38,988 nucleotides of DNA from [Mycobacterium] manitobense (GCF_025821665.1 NZ_JACKSJ010000228.1:1-38988), one strand, 5' to 3'. Counted from the stretch's first letter, positions 30,417 through 38,988 are shown. The notes: generated from the letters alone by a model not told the origin. Translations and numbers: made by a program.

Positions 30417-31307
30417 ATGGAGATCCGTCAGCTCGAATACTTCGTCGCGGTGGCCGAGGAGGCCAACTTCACCCGGGCGGCCGCACGGGTGCACGTCGCC
30501 CAGCCCGCGGTGAGCGCCCAGATCGCCCGCCTCGAGCGCGAACTGGGTCAGCCGCTGTTCGACCGCACCCGCCGGGCGGTGCGGCTCACCGCGGCGGGCG
30601 AGGCGGTGCTGCCGCACGCACGTGCCGCGCTGGCCGCCGTGGCCGACGCCAGGACCGCGGTGGAGGAACTGGGCGACCTGGTCCGCGGTTCGGTGGCGAT
30701 CGGCACCGTGACGGCGCACGGCGTCGACATGCCCGCCCTGCTCGCGTCTTTCCATGCGGCGCACCCGGCCGTGGAGATCACGCTCGGCACCGAGGACTCC
30801 GACGCGCTGATCGACGGCGTGCAGTCGGGGCGGCTCGACCTCGCGATCGCCTCGGTCGGCCCCGACGAGGTGCCCGCCGGCCTGGCGGTCGAGGTGGCCA
30901 CGGACGAGGCGATCGAGGCGGTCGTCGGGCGCGGCGACCCGTGGTGGGGCCGCACCCGGGCCTCGGTGTCCGCGCTGGCCGCCCGGTCGCTCATCGCGCT
31001 CCCGGCCGGCACCGGCATCCGCCGCAGGCTGGACGAGGCGTGCACGGCAGCGGGCGTCGCCGCCCGGATCGCGTTCGAGGCGAGTACGCCCGTCGAACTC
31101 GCCGACCTGGCCGCACGCGGGCTCGGGGTCGCGATCGTGCCGCAGTCGGTGTCCCGGTCCCGCGACGACGTGCACCCGGTGGCGATCACGCCGCAGCTGC
31201 GCGGCCGCCTGGTGCTGGCATGGCGGGCCGGTGGTCCGATGAGCCCGGCGGCCCGCGTCCTGGTCGGCATGGCCCGGGAGCGCGTGCGTGTCGGGGGCGG
31301 TGCCTAG
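30417..31307 (+). CDS. LysR-family transcriptional regulator
   Basis: 296 residues. N-terminal winged helix-turn-helix: MEIRQLEYFVAVAEEANFTR, then VHVAQPAVSAQIARLERELG and QPLFDRTRRAVRLTAAGEAV. A linker helix follows, then the effector-binding fold with GSVAIGTVTAHGVDMPALLA and DGVQSGRLDLAIASV. Probably controls the divergent hydrolase gene and itself; the effector is unknown. Its last codons end 10 bp before polA. Confidence 0.92.
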   Translation: MEIRQLEYFVAVAEEANFTRAAARVHVAQPAVSAQIARLERELGQPLFDRTRRAVRLTAAGEAVLPHARAALAAVADARTAVEELGDLVRGSVAIGTVTAHGVDMPALLASFHAAHPAVEITLGTEDSDALIDGVQSGRLDLAIASVGPDEVPAGLAVEVATDEAIEAVVGRGDPWWGRTRASVSALAARSLIALPAGTGIRRRLDEACTAAGVAARIAFEASTPVELADLAARGLGVAIVPQSVSRSRDDVHPVAITPQLRGRLVLAWRAGGPMSPAARVLVGMARERVRVGGGA

Positions 31308-31317
31308 AGTTAGGCGG

Positions 31318-34047
31318 GTGAGCCCCGCCCGTACCGCCACCGACAAGAAGAAGGCCGCCGCCGCGACGGACGACAGGCCGACGTTGATGCTGCTGGACGG
31401 CAATTCGCTGGCGTACCGGGCGTTCTACGCGCTGCCCGCCGAGAACTTCAAGACCCAGGGCGGCCTGACCACCAACGCCGTCTACGGGTTCACCGCCATG
31501 CTGATCAACCTGCTGCGCGACGAGAGCCCGTCCCATGTCGCGGCCGCGTTCGACGTGTCGCGGCAGACCTTCCGCGTCGAGAAGTATCCGGAGTACAAGG
31601 CCGGTCGCTCGTCGACGCCCGACGAGTTCCGCGGTCAGATCGACATCGCCAAGGAGGTGCTCGTCGCGCTCGGCATCGCCGTGCTGGCCGAGCCGGGGTT
31701 CGAGGCGGACGACATCATCGCCACCCTGGCCACCCAGGCCGAGGCGGAGGGGCACCGGGTGCTGGTGGTCACCGGTGACCGCGACGCACTGCAACTGGTC
31801 AGTGACAACGTCACCGTGCTGTACCCGCGCAAGGGGGTCAGCGAGCTCACCCGGTTCACCCCGGAGGCCGTGCAGGAGAAGTACGGCCTGACCCCCGCGC
31901 AGTATCCGGACTTCGCCGCATTGCGGGGGGACCCCAGCGACAACCTGCCGGGCATCCCTGGCGTGGGGGAGAAGACGGCCACCAAGTGGATCGCCGAATA
32001 CGGATCGCTGCAGGCGCTGGTCGACCAGGTGGACACGGTCAAGGGCAAGGTCGGCGACGCCCTGCGGGCCAACCTGTCCAGCGTGGTGCTCAACCGTGAG
32101 CTGACCGACCTGGTCAAGGACGTGCCGCTGGCCCACACCCCGGACACCCTGCGGATGCAGCCGTGGGACCGCGACCAGATCCACCGGCTCTTCGACGACC
32201 TCGAGTTCCGGGTGCTGCGCGACCGGCTGTTCGAGACCCTCGCCTCGGTCGACCCCGAGGTCGAGCACGGGTTCGACTACAACGGTCGTGCCCTGGAACC
32301 CGGTGAGCTGGCGGCCTGGCTGTCCGAGCACAGCCTGGGCAACCGCTTCGGCCTCGCCGTCGTCGGCACCCATCTGGCTTACGACGCGGACGCGACCGCG
32401 CTGGCCATCGTCGCGGCCGACGGGGAGGGCCGCTACATCGACACCGCGACACTCGATCCCGAGGACGAGGCGGCCCTGGCGTCCTGGCTCGCCGACCCCG
32501 GGCCGCCGAAGGCGCTGCACGAGGCCAAGTTGGCGATGCACGACCTGGCCGGGCGCGGCTGGACGCTGCGGGGCGTCACCTCCGACACCGCGCTGGCGGC
32601 CTACCTGGTGCGCCCGGGACAGCGCAGCTTCTCCCTCGACGATCTGTCGCTGCGGTACCTTCGCCGTGAGCTGCGGGCGGAAAACCAAGAGCAGCAACAA
32701 CTCTCGCTGCTCGACGATTCCGACGGCGTCGATGACCAGGCCGTCCAGACGGTGATCCTGCGCGCTGTCGCGGTGCTCGACCTCGCGGAGGCGCTCGACG
32801 AGGAACTGGCCCGCATCGACTCCTCGTCGCTGCTCGGCCGGATGGAGCTGCCGGTGCAGCGGGTGCTGGCCGACCTCGAGCACGCCGGTATCGCGGTCGA
32901 CCTCGACCAGTTGCAGCAGCTGCAGAGCGAATTCGCCGACCAGATCCGCGATGCCGCGGAGGCGGCGTACGAGGTGATCGGCAAGCAGATCAATCTCGGC
33001 TCACCCAAACAGCTGCAGACGGTGCTGTTCGACGAGCTGGAGATGCCGAAGACAAAACGCACCAAGACCGGATACACCACCGACGCCGACGCACTGCAGT
33101 CGCTGTTCGACAAGACCGGGCATCCGTTCCTGCAGCACCTGCTGACCCACCGCGACGCGACGCGGCTGAAGGTCACCGTCGACGGGCTGCTGAACTCGGT
33201 GGCCTCCGACGGGCGGATCCACACCACGTTCAACCAGACCATCGCCGCGACCGGCCGGCTGTCGTCGACGGAGCCGAACCTGCAGAACATCCCGATCCGC
33301 ACGGAGGCCGGCCGGCGGATCCGCGACGCCTTCGTCGTCGGCGAGGGCTACGCGGAGCTGATGACGGCCGACTACAGCCAGATCGAGATGCGCATCATGG
33401 CGCACCTGTCCAAGGACGACGGCCTGATCGAGGCGTTCCGCACCGGCGAGGACCTGCACTCCTTCGTCGCATCCCGGGCGTTCTCGGTGCCCATCGACGA
33501 GGTCACCGCCGAACTGCGGCGGCGGGTCAAGGCGATGTCCTACGGCCTGGCCTACGGGCTGAGCGCCTACGGTCTGGCCGCTCAGCTCAAGATCTCGACC
33601 GAGGAGGCGAAAGTCCAGATGGACCAGTACTTCTCGCGGTTCGGCGGGGTGCGCGACTACCTGCAGTCCGTCGTCGACCAGGCCCGCAAGGTCGGCTACA
33701 CCGAGACGGTGTTCGGCCGTCGCCGCTACCTGCCCGAACTCGACAGCAGCAACCGCAACGTCCGTGAGGCGGCGGAGCGGGCGGCGCTCAACGCCCCGAT
33801 TCAGGGAAGCGCCGCAGACATCATCAAGGTCGCGATGATCGACACCGCGGCGGCGCTGGAGGAAGCCGGGCTGTCGTCGCGGATGTTGTTGCAGGTGCAC
33901 GACGAGCTGCTGTTCGAGGTGGCGCCGGGCGAGCGCGACGCCGTGGAAAAGCTGGTGCGCGAGAAGATGGGCAGCGCCTATCCGCTCGACGTCCCGCTCG
34001 AGGTCTCGGTCGGATACGGCCGCAGTTGGGACGCCGCTGCGCACTAG
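31318..34047 (+). CDS. polA: DNA polymerase I
   Basis: Fills gaps and removes RNA primers in repair and lagging-strand synthesis. 909 residues from GTG at 31318; a frame open from 31288 would overlap the LysR gene. Domains: 5'-3' exonuclease/FEN (about 20-320, MLLDGNSLAYRAFYALP, EADDIIATLA, GDRDALQLV), a 3'-5' exonuclease-like domain that lacks the DxE metal residues (GLAVVGTHLAYDADA instead), so no proofreading is expected, and the polymerase domain with motif A DYSQIEMR (about 685), motif B RRRVKAMSYGLAYG (about 734) and motif C QVHDE (about 859). This matches mycobacterial PolA. Confidence 0.97.
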   Translation: MSPARTATDKKKAAAATDDRPTLMLLDGNSLAYRAFYALPAENFKTQGGLTTNAVYGFTAMLINLLRDESPSHVAAAFDVSRQTFRVEKYPEYKAGRSSTPDEFRGQIDIAKEVLVALGIAVLAEPGFEADDIIATLATQAEAEGHRVLVVTGDRDALQLVSDNVTVLYPRKGVSELTRFTPEAVQEKYGLTPAQYPDFAALRGDPSDNLPGIPGVGEKTATKWIAEYGSLQALVDQVDTVKGKVGDALRANLSSVVLNRELTDLVKDVPLAHTPDTLRMQPWDRDQIHRLFDDLEFRVLRDRLFETLASVDPEVEHGFDYNGRALEPGELAAWLSEHSLGNRFGLAVVGTHLAYDADATALAIVAADGEGRYIDTATLDPEDEAALASWLADPGPPKALHEAKLAMHDLAGRGWTLRGVTSDTALAAYLVRPGQRSFSLDDLSLRYLRRELRAENQEQQQLSLLDDSDGVDDQAVQTVILRAVAVLDLAEALDEELARIDSSSLLGRMELPVQRVLADLEHAGIAVDLDQLQQLQSEFADQIRDAAEAAYEVIGKQINLGSPKQLQTVLFDELEMPKTKRTKTGYTTDADALQSLFDKTGHPFLQHLLTHRDATRLKVTVDGLLNSVASDGRIHTTFNQTIAATGRLSSTEPNLQNIPIRTEAGRRIRDAFVVGEGYAELMTADYSQIEMRIMAHLSKDDGLIEAFRTGEDLHSFVASRAFSVPIDEVTAELRRRVKAMSYGLAYGLSAYGLAAQLKISTEEAKVQMDQYFSRFGGVRDYLQSVVDQARKVGYTETVFGRRRYLPELDSSNRNVREAAERAALNAPIQGSAADIIKVAMIDTAAALEEAGLSSRMLLQVHDELLFEVAPGERDAVEKLVREKMGSAYPLDVPLEVSVGYGRSWDAAAH

Positions 34048-34062
34048 GCGACGGGTAGCTGC

Positions 34063-35238
34063 TCAGCGGCGGGGCCTGCCGCCCATCGCGCGGTAGCCCG
34101 CCATCGTGTGCAGCACCGGTGCGCCCGCCCGCGCGGCGCCGACCCAGTAGGCCTCCTCGTTCTGCAGCGCGAACACCCGCGGATCGCCGAAGCCGCGGTC
34201 GATGCGGTCGCGCACGAACGCCAGCTCGACGACCTGTGCGGCGAAGTCCTTGACCGCTTTGCCTGCGGCGCGGCCACCGAGCCGGGACGCCTCGGTGACG
34301 GCGGACTTGCGGGCGCCGATCGACCCCAGCCAGGTCGCCTCGTTCGGTGTGACGAGTCCGGCCGCCAGCATGCCCGGCAGTTTCGCCGCGACGATCTGCT
34401 GCTCTCTGCGCCGGCTCGTCACCCCCAGCGCGATCGCCAGCGCGAAGATGGGCACCATCCAGAGCAGGTAGACCGCGAAGTAGAACTGCCAGCTCAGCAG
34501 CGAGGAGCCGTTCCACAGGGCGTGCATGAACACCGCGGCGCCGTAGCCGAGCAGGATGCAGCCGAACTTGGCGCCCGCGCCGCGCCGGTGCAGCGCGTAG
34601 TACACGCCGATCCCGAACATGGTGGTGAACAGCGAGTGCGCGAACGGCGCCATCACCAGCCGCATCGCGGCCGTGGCCAGCGAGTCGCCCAGCGATTCGC
34701 CTGCAGAGATGTAGAGGATGTCCTCCAGCCAGGTGAAGCCGGCGGCAACGATGCCCGCGTACACCAGGCAGTCGGTCAGCGAGTTCAGCTCGTTGCGCCG
34801 TCTGCCGGTCATCATGAGCAGCAGGAACGCGCCTTTGGCCGCCTCTTCGACCAGCGGTGCGCCCAACCATGTCGACACCGCGCTGGTCCCGTCCCCGCCG
34901 GGGTCGAGCACCGCCTCGAAGATCGCTCCCAGCACCAGCGACAACACCACCGCGACCGAGGCGCCCCAGAGGAACGCGAAGATCAGCAGCCGCAGCGGCT
35001 CGGGCTCCCAGCGGTCGAGCCACAGGTAGGCCAGCACCACGACCGCGATGGCGACGGTCGACATGACGAAACCGATCGCGGCGCCGACGGGGTTGAGCGC
35101 GGTCATGCCGATCACGAGCAGCCCGACCACGGTGCCGAGCAGGATGATCACGCCGATCGGCACACCGACTTTGCGGATCCGTTTCGGCAGACCGTGGTAA
35201 TACGGTGGCCGGTGGTTTGCGGGCGCCCCTGGTTGCAC
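34063..35238 (-). CDS. PrsW-like intramembrane metalloprotease (M82/CAAX-like family)
   Basis: 391 residues from GTG at 35238 (VQPGAPANHRPP); a start at 35340 would extend 34 residues into the rpsA promoter region and is less likely. About eight helices between residues 25 and 290. Family signatures: LGAPLVEEAAKGAFLLL with the EExxK motif, GFTWLEDILYI, and APFAHSLFTTMFG with a conserved His, the probable active-site residues in the membrane; HALWNGSS gives a further His. PrsW in Bacillus cleaves an anti-sigma factor; the mycobacterial target is unknown. The C-terminal 100 residues are soluble. Convergent with polA. Confidence 0.85.
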   Translation of the reverse strand: MQPGAPANHRPPYYHGLPKRIRKVGVPIGVIILLGTVVGLLVIGMTALNPVGAAIGFVMSTVAIAVVVLAYLWLDRWEPEPLRLLIFAFLWGASVAVVLSLVLGAIFEAVLDPGGDGTSAVSTWLGAPLVEEAAKGAFLLLMMTGRRRNELNSLTDCLVYAGIVAAGFTWLEDILYISAGESLGDSLATAAMRLVMAPFAHSLFTTMFGIGVYYALHRRGAGAKFGCILLGYGAAVFMHALWNGSSLLSWQFYFAVYLLWMVPIFALAIALGVTSRRREQQIVAAKLPGMLAAGLVTPNEATWLGSIGARKSAVTEASRLGGRAAGKAVKDFAAQVVELAFVRDRIDRGFGDPRVFALQNEEAYWVGAARAGAPVLHTMAGYRAMGGRPRR

Positions 35239-35320
35239 GTCAGCAGCGTAGCCAGATGTTCCGGTGAACGGCCGCAGGCTGGACCCGGGTTTGTCCTGCG
35301 TGCGCCTAGTCGAGTAGCCT

Positions 35321-35345
35321 CGATAGGCACCTGTGTGCACTATCG
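35321..35345. promoter_or_regulatory. Inverted repeat in the PrsW-rpsA divergent region
   Basis: CGATAG-GCAC at 35321-35330 pairs with GTGCA-CTATCG ending at 35345, with one extra base. Just upstream is TCGAG-tagc-CTCGA. The segment lies 65-90 bp before the rpsA start codon, in the probable promoter or leader of rpsA. Confidence 0.35.
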
Positions 35346-35409
35346 CGGGTGCAGCACGTCCTCAACTCACAGTCCCTACTACCTAAGCTGTCCGGAGCAA
35401 CCCAACAAT

Positions 35410-36855
35410 ATGCCAAGTCCCGTCGCCACCTCGCCGCAAGTAGCCGTCAACGATATCGGCTCGGCCGAGGATTTTCTCGCCGCCATCGACAAGACCATCA
35501 AATACTTCAACGATGGCGACATCGTCGAAGGGACGATCGTCAAGGTCGATCGCGACGAAGTCTTGCTCGACATCGGGTACAAGACCGAAGGTGTCATTCC
35601 TTCCCGCGAACTCTCCATCAAGCACGACGTCGACCCCAATGAGGTTGTGTCCGTCGGCGATGAGGTGGAGGCCCTGGTCCTCACCAAGGAGGACAAAGAA
35701 GGCCGCCTGATCCTGTCCAAGAAGCGCGCTCAGTACGAGCGCGCCTGGGGCACGATCGAGGAGCTCAAGGAGAAGGACGAGGCCGTCAAGGGCACCGTCA
35801 TCGAGGTCGTCAAGGGCGGCCTGATCCTCGACATCGGTCTGCGCGGCTTCCTGCCCGCGTCGCTGGTCGAGATGCGTCGCGTCCGCGATCTGCAGCCGTA
35901 CATCGGCAAGGAGATCGAGGCCAAGATCATCGAGCTCGACAAGAACCGCAACAACGTGGTGCTGTCCCGCCGCGCGTGGCTCGAGCAGACGCAGTCCGAG
36001 GTCCGCAGCGAGTTCCTCAACCAGCTGCAGAAGGGCGCCATCCGCAAGGGTGTGGTGTCGTCGATCGTCAACTTCGGCGCGTTCGTCGATCTCGGCGGCG
36101 TCGACGGCCTGGTGCACGTCTCCGAGCTGTCCTGGAAGCACATCGACCACCCGTCCGAGGTCGTCACGGTGGGCGACGAGGTCACCGTCGAGGTGCTCGA
36201 CGTCGACATGGACCGCGAGCGGGTTTCGCTGTCGCTCAAGGCCACTCAGGAAGATCCGTGGCGCCACTTCGCCCGTACCCACGCGATCGGTCAGATCGTG
36301 CCGGGCAAGGTCACCAAGCTGGTGCCGTTCGGTGCGTTCGTCCGCGTCGAGGAGGGCATCGAGGGCCTGGTGCACATCTCCGAGCTGTCCGAGCGTCACG
36401 TCGAGGTCCCGGACCAGGTGGTCCAGGTCGGCGACGACGCGATGGTCAAGGTCATCGACATCGACCTGGAGCGTCGCCGGATCTCGCTGAGCCTCAAGCA
36501 GGCCAACGAGGACTACACCGACGAGTTCGACCCGTCGAAGTACGGCATGGCCGACAGCTACGACGACCAGGGCAACTACATCTTCCCCGAGGGCTTCGAC
36601 TCCGAGACCAACGAATGGCTCGAGGGTTTCGAGAAGCAGCGTGAGGAGTGGGAGTCCCGCTACGCCGAGGCGGAGCGCAGGCACAAGATGCACACCGCGC
36701 AGATGGAGAAGTTCGCCGCTGCCGAGGCCGAGGAGGCCGCACGGCCCGCATCGGCCAACGGTTCGTCGCGTTCCGAGGGTGAGTCGGCCGGCGGTTCGCT
36801 CGCCAGCGACGCCCAGCTCGCGGCGCTTCGGGAGAAGCTCGCAGGCAACGCCTGA
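35410..36855 (+). CDS. rpsA: 30S ribosomal protein S1
   Basis: Binds mRNA on the small ribosomal subunit and aids initiation; also linked to trans-translation and, in dispute, to pyrazinoic acid. 481 residues, the known mycobacterial length, from ATG at 35410; the frame is open far upstream but that is antisense to the PrsW-like gene. Four S1 domains at about 36-104, 123-188, 209-277 and 294-363; the last two are most canonical (NFGAFVDLGGVDGLVHVSEL, PFGAFVRVEEGIEGLVHISE). The C-tail (380-481) is acidic, then low complexity, ending AALREKLAGNA. A strong hairpin follows the stop. Confidence 0.97.
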   Translation: MPSPVATSPQVAVNDIGSAEDFLAAIDKTIKYFNDGDIVEGTIVKVDRDEVLLDIGYKTEGVIPSRELSIKHDVDPNEVVSVGDEVEALVLTKEDKEGRLILSKKRAQYERAWGTIEELKEKDEAVKGTVIEVVKGGLILDIGLRGFLPASLVEMRRVRDLQPYIGKEIEAKIIELDKNRNNVVLSRRAWLEQTQSEVRSEFLNQLQKGAIRKGVVSSIVNFGAFVDLGGVDGLVHVSELSWKHIDHPSEVVTVGDEVTVEVLDVDMDRERVSLSLKATQEDPWRHFARTHAIGQIVPGKVTKLVPFGAFVRVEEGIEGLVHISELSERHVEVPDQVVQVGDDAMVKVIDIDLERRRISLSLKQANEDYTDEFDPSKYGMADSYDDQGNYIFPEGFDSETNEWLEGFEKQREEWESRYAEAERRHKMHTAQMEKFAAAEAEEAARPASANGSSRSEGESAGGSLASDAQLAALREKLAGNA

Positions 36856-36869
36856 TATAGCTGCCTGAT

Positions 36870-36885
36870 CTGACAGACCTGTCAG
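36870..36885. repeat. CTGACAG palindrome, with a partial copy before coaE
   Basis: CTGACAG-ac-CTGTCAG is a perfect inverted repeat 14 bp after the rpsA stop. CTGACAG-ac-TGTC recurs at 36976-36988, directly before the coaE start. Both may bind the same protein or be part of RNA structure. Confidence 0.4.
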
Positions 36886-36892
36886 AACGGCT

Positions 36893-36922
36893 GACGCCCC
36901 GGCTCATTCGAGCCGGGGCGTC
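36893..36922 (+). terminator. rpsA terminator hairpin
   Basis: GACGCCCCGGCTC and GAGCCGGGGCGTC form a perfect 13-pair stem with loop attc. No U-tract follows, which is common for mycobacterial terminators. Located 37 bp after the rpsA stop and 70 bp before coaE. Confidence 0.8.
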
Positions 36923-36991
36923 GGTCGTCTCCGGGGCTGAATTGCTCCGGTCGCTTCCCTCCTGTTCGCGGGGTCCTGACAGACTGTCCCC

Positions 36992-38170
36992 GTGCTGCGA
37001 ATCGGACTGACCGGCGGAATCGGTGCGGGAAAGTCGACGGTGTCGTCGACGTTCGACGAACTGGGCGGGATCGTCGTCGACGGCGACGTGATCGCGCGTG
37101 AGGTGGTCGAGCCAGGAACCGAGGGCCTGGCCGCGCTGGTCGAGGCGTTCGGCGACGGGATCCTGCGGCCCGACGGTGCGCTCGACCGCCCGGCACTTGC
37201 GGCGGTCGCCTTCAGCGACGACGAGAAGCGCAAGACCCTCAACGGGATCGTGCACCCGCTGGTCGGCAGACGACGCGAGGAACTCATCGCCGCCGCCCCC
37301 GCCGATGCGGTGATCATCGAGGACATCCCGCTGCTCGTCGAGTCGCAGATGGCGCCGATGTTCCCGCTGGTGATCATCGTGCACGCTGACGAGGACCTGC
37401 GGGTGGCCCGGCTGATCGAACACCGCGGATTCACCGAGGCCGACGCGCGGGCCAGGATCGCCGCCCAGGCGACAGAAGAACAGCGCCGCGCCGTCGCCGA
37501 TGTATGGCTGGACAACTCCGGCACCGCCGACGACCTCGTCGCCCGCGCGCGGGACCTGTGGCACAACCGGATCGTCCTATTCGCGGCCAATGTCAACGCC
37601 GGGCGTTGCGCGACGGCGCAGCCGCGGCTGGTGCCCGCCGACCCGGGCTGGCCGGACCAGGCGGGTCGCATCCTGGCCCGGTTGGCCACCGCCTGCGGGC
37701 ACCGCGCCGTGCGCATCGACCACATCGGCTCGACGGCGGTACCCGGCCTGGACGCCAAGGACGTCATCGACGTGCAGGTGACCGTCCCGTCGTTGGACGT
37801 CGCCGACGAGTTGCGCGACGCACTGCTGGCGGCGGGTTATCCGCGGATCGCTGCCATCTCCGAGGACACCCCGCACACCGACGATGCGTCCCTGTGGCAG
37901 AAGCGGGTTCACGCATCCGCCGACCCCGGCCGGCCGACCAATGTGCACCTGCGTGTCGACGGCCGGCCCAACCAGCGGTTCGCGCTGCTGTTCCGGGACT
38001 GGCTGCGGGCGGACGAGTCGGCGCGCGACGAGTACCTCGCACTCAAACGCCGGGTGGTGGCCGCAGCGCCGGCGAACACCGCGGACTACGCGGACGCCAA
38101 GGAGCCGTGGTTCGTCGACGCCTACCGGCGTGCCTGCGCATGGGCCGACGACACGGGCTGGCGGCCCTAG
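36992..38170 (+). CDS. coaE: Dephospho-CoA kinase fused to a GrpB/UPF0157 domain
   Basis: Last step of coenzyme A synthesis: phosphorylates dephospho-CoA at the ribose 3' hydroxyl. 392 residues, twice the size of E. coli CoaE. Residues 1-200 are the kinase: P-loop GGIGAGKS at 8-15, DGDVIARE at 30-37 and IIEDIPLLVES near 108-118. Residues 205-390 are a nucleotidyltransferase-like GrpB domain with IDHIGSTAVPGLDAKDVID (242-260). The same fusion occurs in M. tuberculosis Rv1631, where the second domain is thought to help folding or regulate the kinase. GTG start at 36992. Confidence 0.95.
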   Translation: MLRIGLTGGIGAGKSTVSSTFDELGGIVVDGDVIAREVVEPGTEGLAALVEAFGDGILRPDGALDRPALAAVAFSDDEKRKTLNGIVHPLVGRRREELIAAAPADAVIIEDIPLLVESQMAPMFPLVIIVHADEDLRVARLIEHRGFTEADARARIAAQATEEQRRAVADVWLDNSGTADDLVARARDLWHNRIVLFAANVNAGRCATAQPRLVPADPGWPDQAGRILARLATACGHRAVRIDHIGSTAVPGLDAKDVIDVQVTVPSLDVADELRDALLAAGYPRIAAISEDTPHTDDASLWQKRVHASADPGRPTNVHLRVDGRPNQRFALLFRDWLRADESARDEYLALKRRVVAAAPANTADYADAKEPWFVDAYRRACAWADDTGWRP

Positions 38171-38197
38171 CGAGAAGGCCGCTAGAGTGCGTCCCCT

Positions 38198-38216
38198 CGG
38201 GCGTCGTTGACGCCCG
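38198..38216 (+). terminator. coaE terminator hairpin
   Basis: CGGGCGTC-gtt-GACGCCCG, a perfect eight-pair stem with three-base loop, followed by ggctaattt. It starts 28 bp after the coaE stop. Confidence 0.6.
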
Positions 38217-38396
38217 GGCTAATTTGCCTGTTCAATGCGCGGCTAAGAGCTCTCCTGCGTAGCATCGCGGTGGGCGCTTGAGTCAGCAGGTGACACCGGA
38301 TGCCGGCACATCGTGTCGCCACAGCTGGGTTCCTTGGTTCCGACTCGAGGTGCCCATCTGTGTATCTGCGTGAATTCGCTTGAAGGGGAAACTATT
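38217..38396. other. Upstream region of the acyltransferase gene
   Basis: 180 bp without a gene, less GC-rich than its surroundings. It holds a direct repeat ggttcc-tt-ggttcc at about 38319-38332 and ends in the purine-rich gaagggga that serves as ribosome site. I see no clear promoter. Confidence 0.4.
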
Positions 38397-38988
38397 TTGC
38401 CGCAGTTCGCCACGCCGGAAGCGGCAGTCATGCTCAAGTTGGAGACGTCTCGGCATCCGATGCACATCGCCTCGCTGCAGATCTTCGAGCCGCCGGCCGA
38501 CGCCGGCGACGACTTCACCGAGCAAATTTTCGCGAAGATGCGGGCTTGCACCGATGTGGCGACGGTCTTCACCGGTCACCCGCGGCAGACGCGTCGCGGC
38601 ACCTCTGCGGTGCGGTGGTCCCATGACACGGAGATCGACCTCGACGACCACCTTGAGATGGTCCGGCTGGCCGCTCCCGGCGGGGACAGTGAGTTCTTCC
38701 GCGTGCTGTCCGGGCTGCACAGTGGCCTGCTCGATCGCACTCGCCCGCTGTGGAGGGCGACGGTCATCGGCGGCCTGGAAGGCGGGCGGTTCGCCGTGTA
38801 CACCAAGACGCACCACGCGCTGCTCGACGGTGTGTCCGGCATGCGCATGCTGCGCGAGTCGCTGAGCATAGACCCCGATGACCGGGAGGTGCGGGCGTCC
38901 TGGGCCAGGCAGCCGGCGAGTCAGGCGGCACCGGCCGCGCGGCCGGTGCCGCGGAGCAGGGCGAGCAGGGCCGCCGGCACCGCCAGGG
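38397..38988 (+). CDS. WS/DGAT-family acyltransferase (5' part; cut by right edge)
   Basis: Wax ester synthase/diacylglycerol acyltransferase: joins fatty acyl-CoA to diacylglycerol or alcohols for storage lipid. 197 codons visible. The N-terminus PEAAVMLKLETSRHPMHIAS matches the family opening (residues before ...ET...PMH), FFRVLSGLHSGLLDRTRPLW is the second block, and the active-site motif HHALLDG follows with its catalytic His. A low-complexity Pro/Ala/Arg linker begins near the edge. The start is TTG at 38397, eight bases after gaagggga; ATG at 38430 would lose part of the first block. Confidence 0.88.
   Translation, partial: MPQFATPEAAVMLKLETSRHPMHIASLQIFEPPADAGDDFTEQIFAKMRACTDVATVFTGHPRQTRRGTSAVRWSHDTEIDLDDHLEMVRLAAPGGDSEFFRVLSGLHSGLLDRTRPLWRATVIGGLEGGRFAVYTKTHHALLDGVSGMRMLRESLSIDPDDREVRASWARQPASQAAPAARPVPRSRASRAAGTAR

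Noticed and set aside
34108..35409. RpsA frame open far upstream of its ATG
   Set aside because: It is antisense to the PrsW-like gene; the translated part is Arg/Gln/His-rich as in GC shadows, and the known RpsA length begins at 35410.
1..38988. CRISPR arrays, insertion sequences or rRNA genes
   Set aside because: No regularly spaced repeats, transposase motifs or rRNA-like stretches were seen on reading.

Overview
The window is high-GC actinobacterial DNA, almost certainly from a fast-growing Mycobacterium (Mycolicibacterium). The backbone order cydC-cydD-cydB-cydA, HdeD-like membrane gene, adenylate cyclase, tRNA, pdtaR, thiolase-like/DUF35 pair, polA, rpsA, coaE follows, gene for gene, the M. 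tuberculosis block I remember as Rv1620c-Rv1631. Compared with that block, three stretches are inserted: about 7 kb between the HdeD-like gene and the cyclase, a 5.6 kb integrated element between the cyclase and pdtaR, and a branched-chain amino-acid transporter between pdtaR and the thiolase-like gene.

Layout. 1-5.0 kb (minus strand): cytochrome bd oxidase operon cydABDC, read cydA to cydC, with cydC cut by the left edge; a palindromic operator candidate lies in the cydA leader. 5.0-10.2 kb: HdeD-like gene, then a polar amino-acid ABC transporter (binding lipoprotein, permease, ATPase) run together without gaps with a histidine kinase and a NarL-type regulator. 10.3-13.2 kb: DUF2339 membrane protein, a Dps2-type ferritin behind a FurA-like promoter, and an SRPBCC protein. 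13.15-14.5 kb: six-helix class III adenylate cyclase.

14,499-20,145: an integrated element bounded by a 50-bp direct repeat (one mismatch) that is the 3' part of a tRNA(CAA) gene. It carries, from right to left, a tyrosine integrase (frameshifted near codon 55), a Cro/CI-type repressor, a divergent operon of excisionase, TOPRIM primase-ATPase and two small unknown genes, and then a gene-poor left arm with one or two small membrane proteins, hairpins and a perfect consensus CRP site. Paired 8-bp repeats near both ends look like integrase arm sites. The int-repressor | xis-primase layout is that of phage-inducible chromosomal islands or a stripped-down actinomycete integrative element; no structural, packaging or conjugation gene is recognisable.

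20.1-27.5 kb: the tRNA, PdtaR (ANTAR antiterminator), and a liv-type transporter whose permease/ATPase genes lie between a lipoprotein binding protein and a second, membrane-anchored paralogue. 27.5-31.3 kb: a thiolase-like/DUF35 pair behind a perfect KstR operator (sterol catabolism), a small conserved protein, and a divergent alpha/beta hydrolase-LysR pair. 31.3-38.2 kb: polA, a PrsW-like membrane protease gene, rpsA, and coaE with a fused GrpB/UPF0157 domain. The right edge cuts a WS/DGAT-type acyltransferase gene.

Assignments rest on reading the sequence and remembered family knowledge; no database search was run.
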